The translations under genes were made by a program, and so were the position numbers. Below the pieces are notes generated by a model. The model saw nothing but the letters and a program-made list of their open reading frames with translations, made no database searches and was not told the origin of the DNA. This document shows, piece after piece, positions 60,528-64,000 of a DNA stretch of 64,000 nt. The stretch comes from Arthrobacter globiformis (GTDB lineage Bacteria > Actinomycetota > Actinomycetes > Actinomycetales > Micrococcaceae): contig NZ_JAUSYZ010000001.1 in NCBI RefSeq assembly GCF_030817195.1, positions 2,604,001 through 2,668,000 on the forward strand. The letters are read 5' to 3'. Position 1 is the first letter of the stretch; each line of letters starts with the position of its first letter.

Positions 60528-61988
60528 TCACGGCGCGTTGTAGATCGTCTTGAGGTTCTGGTAGGCGGCCAGTCCCTCCGGGCCTTGTTCCCGGCCCAGT
60601 CCGCTGGCCTTGACGCCGCCGAACGGGGAGCCGATGTCGTGGCTGTAGAAGTTGATGCCGACGCCGCCGGTCTGGATGCGGCGTGCGACTTCGAGGGCGC
60701 GTTCGGTGTCCTGTCCCCAGACCGAACCGCCGAGGCCGAACTCGCTGTCGTTGGCCATCGCGATGGCGTCATCGATTGTGTCGTAGGGAATGACGGCCAG
60801 GACCGGGCCGAAGATCTCTTCCCGGGCGATTGTTGAGTCGTTGGTGACGTCGGCGAAGACCGTGGGCTCGATGAAGTAGCCCCGGTCGAGGTGGGCAGGG
60901 CGCTTGCCGCCGGTGGTGATTCGGCCACCTTCGGCCAACCCCACCTCGATGTACTTCTCGACGCGGGCACGTTGCCGTTCCGAGACGAGCGGTCCCACCT
61001 GTGTGGCCGGGTCGAGGGCGTCACCGACCCTGAGTGAGCTGACGATGTCAGTGATCTGGTCGACGAATTCGTTGTATTTGGCACGTGGGGCGAAAATACG
61101 CGTGCACAGGTAGCAGGTCTGGCCGTTGTTCTGCAGCGTCGCGTCAACGAACTCCGCCGCCAGTGATGGAAGATCTGCATCGTCGAGAAGGATCGCGGCG
61201 GACTTGCCTCCGAGTTCGAGCGTCACGGGGCGAAGCAGTTGGCCGCAGGTGGAGCCGATGCTGCGGCCGGCCTCGGTTGAGCCCGTGAAGCCTACTTTGT
61301 CTACGCCGGGGTGGCCGACGAGGTAGGCTCCGACTTCACGGCCGGCAGGGACGATGTTCAGGACGCCTGCGGGAATGCCTGCCGCCTGGGCGGCCTCAGC
61401 CAGGGTGTAGGAGTCGAGGACTGTCTCGGGCGACGGCTTGATGACCATCGTGCAGCCTGCTGCCAGGGCGGGGGCGATCTTGACGAATGCCAGAGCCTGG
61501 GGAAAGTTCCACGGGACGATTGCTGCGACGACGCCGACGGGCTCGTGCCGCACGCGGGTCGGACGGCCGAAGATGCCGGCACGCTGCTCCTCGATGCCCT
61601 GTTCACGGATGAGGCCGGCGTAATAGCGCAGTGCAACGGCAGGGAATCCGCCCTCAACGGGCCCGGACATGGAGATGGGCATGCCGTTCTGGCTGCTGAC
61701 CTGACGCGCGATTTCGCCGCCCCGTTTTTCGAGTTCGTCCGCGAAGCGTTCGATGATCTCGGCTCGGCGGCCGGCGTCCCATGAGGCCCACCCCTGGGGC
61801 TCGTCGAATGCTGCGCGGGCCGCCTCGACGGCGCGGTCGACGTCTTTCTCGTTGGCTTCGGGGACCTGCCCGACGGGTTCCTCCGTCGATGGGTTGACGG
61901 GCTGAATCACGTTGTTGGTTGAGGGGTCGACCCATTCCCCGCCAATGTACAGCTGGGTTTGAGTGGTCGTTTCGTCAGTGACGATCAT
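60528..61988 (-). CDS. NAD(P)-dependent aldehyde dehydrogenase
   Basis: The 486-aa protein has the ALDH core: VAAIVPWNFPQALA, GFTGSTEAGRSIG, catalytic Glu in VTLELGGKSAAI, and Cys in NNGQTCYLCTR. It oxidises an aldehyde to a carboxylic acid, likely following the GMC enzyme encoded 52 bases downstream. ATG 61988 (MIVTDETTTQ) follows GAGGAG; the long upstream frame is not coding. Confidence 0.92.
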   Translation of the reverse strand: MIVTDETTTQTQLYIGGEWVDPSTNNVIQPVNPSTEEPVGQVPEANEKDVDRAVEAARAAFDEPQGWASWDAGRRAEIIERFADELEKRGGEIARQVSSQNGMPISMSGPVEGGFPAVALRYYAGLIREQGIEEQRAGIFGRPTRVRHEPVGVVAAIVPWNFPQALAFVKIAPALAAGCTMVIKPSPETVLDSYTLAEAAQAAGIPAGVLNIVPAGREVGAYLVGHPGVDKVGFTGSTEAGRSIGSTCGQLLRPVTLELGGKSAAILLDDADLPSLAAEFVDATLQNNGQTCYLCTRIFAPRAKYNEFVDQITDIVSSLRVGDALDPATQVGPLVSERQRARVEKYIEVGLAEGGRITTGGKRPAHLDRGYFIEPTVFADVTNDSTIAREEIFGPVLAVIPYDTIDDAIAMANDSEFGLGGSVWGQDTERALEVARRIQTGGVGINFYSHDIGSPFGGVKASGLGREQGPEGLAAYQNLKTIYNAP

Positions 61989-62047
61989 GGTATTTCTCCT
62001 CATCGTGGTGCTAAGTGGTGGGTTGACGGAAGCTGCAGGTGTGCGGT

Positions 62048-62368
62048 TCAGCCTTGGGAGGGTGGGGTGCGGACGCAGAGGCCGTCGTGTTCGGCGCCGA
62101 GCAGGAGCTGGCAGGAAAGGCGGGATGTCGGCCGGGCTTCGTCCAGGAATTCGATGAGGGCTTCCTCCTCCGGTGCCGGTTCTTCGAAGGTGTTGTGCCA
62201 GGGTGCGTCGACGTATACGTGGCAGGTGGCGCAGGAGCAGCCGCCGCCGCATTCGGCGACGATGCCGTCGATGCCGCGCAGCGTTGCGACTTCCATGAGG
62301 CTCATGCCGGGTTCGACTTCAACGGGCTGTTCTTTTCCGTCAGCGGTGACGTAGGTGATCTTGATCAT
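62048..62368 (-). CDS. [2Fe-2S] ferredoxin (putidaredoxin/adrenodoxin type)
   Basis: The 106-aa protein has Cys40, Cys46, Cys49 (AECGGGCSCATC) and Cys86 (RLSCQLL), the adrenodoxin-type [2Fe-2S] ligand set, with one extra Cys44. It passes electrons from the reductase to the P450s. Length and order (reductase, ferredoxin) match camphor- and ether-type P450 systems. ATG 62368 follows GAGGAAA and lies 17 bases after the reductase. Confidence 0.93.
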   Translation of the reverse strand: MIKITYVTADGKEQPVEVEPGMSLMEVATLRGIDGIVAECGGGCSCATCHVYVDAPWHNTFEEPAPEEEALIEFLDEARPTSRLSCQLLLGAEHDGLCVRTPPSQG

Positions 62369-62385
62369 GGGGTTTCCTCGGTGGA

Positions 62386-63642
62386 TCAGGCGGGAACGAG
62401 GTCCCGCAGGGGAATGGAAAGATCGGGGAGGAGATCGATGGAGGGGGAGGCGCCGGAAGCGATCCATTTCTTTCCTGCCATGAAATCTCCGGGTGCGTTG
62501 ACTGCCTCCACCGCGAGTAGCCGATCGGCGTCGTCCAGGTGGTAGATTGCGAACGAGGCCGAGGAAGGGTTGCCGCGCACTATCGTGCGGGATGACCCGG
62601 CGAGCAGCCCGGCGATCTTGAGGCTGACGTCGTACTGATCTGACCAGAACCAGGGCACCTCCGCGCGGGGTTCAGCCCGGCCGGTGATGGCCGCCGCGGC
62701 CTGCTTGGCCTGCTCCGTGGCATTCGGTATGCTCTCCAACCTGATCCGCCCCGGGTAGCCCGGCACCTCCCGGCGAGTTACGTCCCCCACGGCGTAGACA
62801 CCCGGCAGGCTCGAGCGGGCCGACGCGTCGACGACGACACCGCCGTCGCACTCCGCTCCAAGTTGCCGCAGCAACTCGTCCCGGGGCTCGGCTCCGACTC
62901 CGATGACGATGGCGTCGCAGGGCAGCCGTCTCCCGTCTTCGAGAATGACAGCCTCGACTGCACCGTCCTCGCCGGCCACCACCTCTTTCAGTGCCGCGTT
63001 GACGAGGATGTCGACGCCCTTGTCCCGGTGGAGCGCGGTCAATGCGTCCGAGAGGAGTGGGCTCGCAACGCGCTGCAGGAGGCGCTCCTCGCGTTCGATG
63101 ACAGTGACCTCGCACCCGCGGCTCCGTCCCGCGGCAGCGACCTCGAGTCCGACGAAGCCGCCGCCGATGATGACGACACGTGAGCGTGACTGAAGCACAG
63201 AGCGGAATCCGATGGCGTCGCGGTAGGTCCTCAACGACCAACAGCCGCGTTCGGGCAGCGCATGCGGCAACGTGCGGGCGCGTGCACCAGTCGCCAGGAC
63301 CAGCTCGTCAAAACCAAGCTCCGTCCTGTCATCAAGCGTCGCAGTACGGGTGGGCAGGTCCAAGGACTCAACCCGGCGGCCAAGCTTCAGCTCGATGTTC
63401 TGGTCCGTGTAGTAGGACGGGGCACGAAGCAGATCGGCGTCAGCCTCCCCATGGAGGTACGCCTTGGAGATCGGCGGGCGGTGGTACGGGTACTCGTCCT
63501 CGTCGCCGACAATAGTGATGGTGCCTGAGTGCCCGTACTGGCGCAGCGTTGCGGCCGTAGCGGCCCCGGCATGGCCGGCACCCACAATGAGGACGCGTGA
63601 CTGCAGGGAATCAGACTGCGTTGCCGTGTCGTTGGCACTCAT
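62386..63642 (-). CDS. NAD(P)H-dependent FAD ferredoxin reductase
   Basis: The 418-aa protein has two dinucleotide-binding folds: FAD (RVLIVGAGHAGAATAATL) and NAD (SRVVIIGGGFVGLEVAAAG), YHRPPISKAYLHGE and GVYAVGDVTRREVP, then a C-terminal domain (SDQYDVSLKIAGLL). It is like putidaredoxin reductase/EthA/rhodocoxin reductase and supplies the ferredoxin encoded next. ATG 63642 is 2 bases after the stop of P450 no. 2, so translation is coupled. Confidence 0.93.
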   Translation of the reverse strand: MSANDTATQSDSLQSRVLIVGAGHAGAATAATLRQYGHSGTITIVGDEDEYPYHRPPISKAYLHGEADADLLRAPSYYTDQNIELKLGRRVESLDLPTRTATLDDRTELGFDELVLATGARARTLPHALPERGCWSLRTYRDAIGFRSVLQSRSRVVIIGGGFVGLEVAAAGRSRGCEVTVIEREERLLQRVASPLLSDALTALHRDKGVDILVNAALKEVVAGEDGAVEAVILEDGRRLPCDAIVIGVGAEPRDELLRQLGAECDGGVVVDASARSSLPGVYAVGDVTRREVPGYPGRIRLESIPNATEQAKQAAAAITGRAEPRAEVPWFWSDQYDVSLKIAGLLAGSSRTIVRGNPSSASFAIYHLDDADRLLAVEAVNAPGDFMAGKKWIASGASPSIDLLPDLSIPLRDLVPA

Positions 63643-63644
63643 GG

Positions 63645-64000
63645 TCAGGCCGCCTCGAACCGGATCGGAAGGGTCTTGGGGCCGGACAAGAAGTTGGCCT
63701 GGACGTAGCTGACGGGACCGGCCAGCTCGATCGACTTCAGGCGCGGCAGTAGCTCCTCGAAGAGGATGCGCATTTCGAGTTTCGCCACGTGCTGTCCGAT
63801 GCACTGGTGGGGGCCGTATCCAAAGGCGATGTGCCTGTTTGGTTTGCGCGTGATGTCAAAGGAGAACGGATCGGTGAAGATGTCCTCGTCACGGTTGGCT
63901 GACGGGTACATCAGCATGAGGCTGTCGCCTTCGCGCAGCTGGCGGCCGCGGAACTCGATGTCTTCGCCCACGATGCGGTGGAAATGTTTGACGGGGGAAG
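63645..64000 (-). CDS. Second cytochrome P450, N-terminus outside window
   Basis: Only the last 117 residues are present; the frame is open at 64000. It shows SPVKHFHRIVGED, SANRDEDIF, and heme loop AFGYGPHQCIGQHVAK with the Cys ligand. Most residues match the P450 at 57457-58752 (for example QCIGQHVAKLEMRIL and ANFLSGPKTLP), so the two are paralogues in one operon. It is the first gene of the visible part, directly before its reductase. Confidence 0.93.
   Translation of the reverse strand, partial: SPVKHFHRIVGEDIEFRGRQLREGDSLMLMYPSANRDEDIFTDPFSFDITRKPNRHIAFGYGPHQCIGQHVAKLEMRILFEELLPRLKSIELAGPVSYVQANFLSGPKTLPIRFEAA

Noticed and set aside
1..64000. CRISPR array
   Set aside because: No run of regularly spaced short direct repeats was seen; the only tandem repeat is the two-copy 71-bp duplication, and the S8 protease repeats are coding.

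Overview
The window looks like a chromosome segment from a high-GC actinobacterium, most plausibly a soil member of the Micrococcaceae (Arthrobacter in the broad sense). This rests on strong G/C preference at third codon positions, purine-rich ribosome binding sites, an actinobacterial FHA-ABC/kinase signalling operon, an ECF41 sigma factor paired with an AhpD-like protein, and large catabolic operons. The assignment is by gene content; no rRNA or complete tRNA gene is present.

Layout. (1) 1-7.9 kb, plus strand: the right end of a nonribosomal peptide gene cluster. It holds the C-terminus of a Pls/PosA-type synthetase, a stand-alone synthetase with a shrunken condensation domain plus adenylation and carrier domains, a SyrP-like Fe/2-oxoglutarate oxygenase, SbnB (diaminopropionate synthesis), a LuxE-like acyl-protein synthetase and a Pro-rich unknown protein. 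Several genes overlap at ATGA or TGATG, and a 71-bp tandem duplication has created an extra mini-ORF. (2) 8.2-12.3 kb: a frameshifted MccF-like S66 peptidase, a glycogen-debranching-type glycosidase and a small unknown gene. (3) 12.3-17.9 kb, minus strand: a three-gene operon of a trypsin-fold membrane protein without the expected catalytic His, a PknB-type kinase and a double-FHA ABC exporter, resembling mycobacterial PknF/Rv1747. (4) 18.1-24.2 kb: transposase debris, an intact IS110-family transposase whose ribosome binding site lies in a perfect hairpin, a TIR-STAND protein that has lost its expected WD40 tail, and a HAD protein. (5) 25.1-28.1 kb: an acetyltransferase, a CynX/NimT-type MFS transporter and a broken serine recombinase. 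(6) 28.3-41.7 kb: two divergent operons around a GntR regulator that together look like a lysine/pipecolate to 2-oxoglutarate pathway: ABC importer, ornithine-cyclodeaminase-family enzyme, FAD amine oxidase, ALDH7, amino acid dehydrogenase, HglS and D-2-hydroxyglutarate dehydrogenase. (7) 41.7-53.2 kb: accessory, decaying DNA. It contains a 22-bp tRNA 3'-end fragment that may be an attachment site, an SSB fragment, an intact ECF41/AhpD pair, broken hydrolase, DUF3841-like, DUF4259-like and integrase genes, a secreted subtilase interrupted by one nonsense codon in its repeat region, and a His-Me finger nuclease. (8) 53.4-64 kb, minus strand: a catabolic cluster with two related cytochrome P450s (one cut by the window end), their own ferredoxin and ferredoxin reductase, GMC oxidoreductase, aldehyde dehydrogenase, EthD-like protein, SDR, VOC protein and alcohol dehydrogenase.

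The parts most worth following are the NRPS cluster, the complete-looking 2-oxoadipate/D-2-hydroxyglutarate lysine route with its candidate operators, the TIR-STAND remnant, the IS110 leader hairpin, and the kinase/FHA-exporter/pseudoprotease operon. Many genes carry single-nucleotide lesions; read data would be needed to separate decay from sequencing error.
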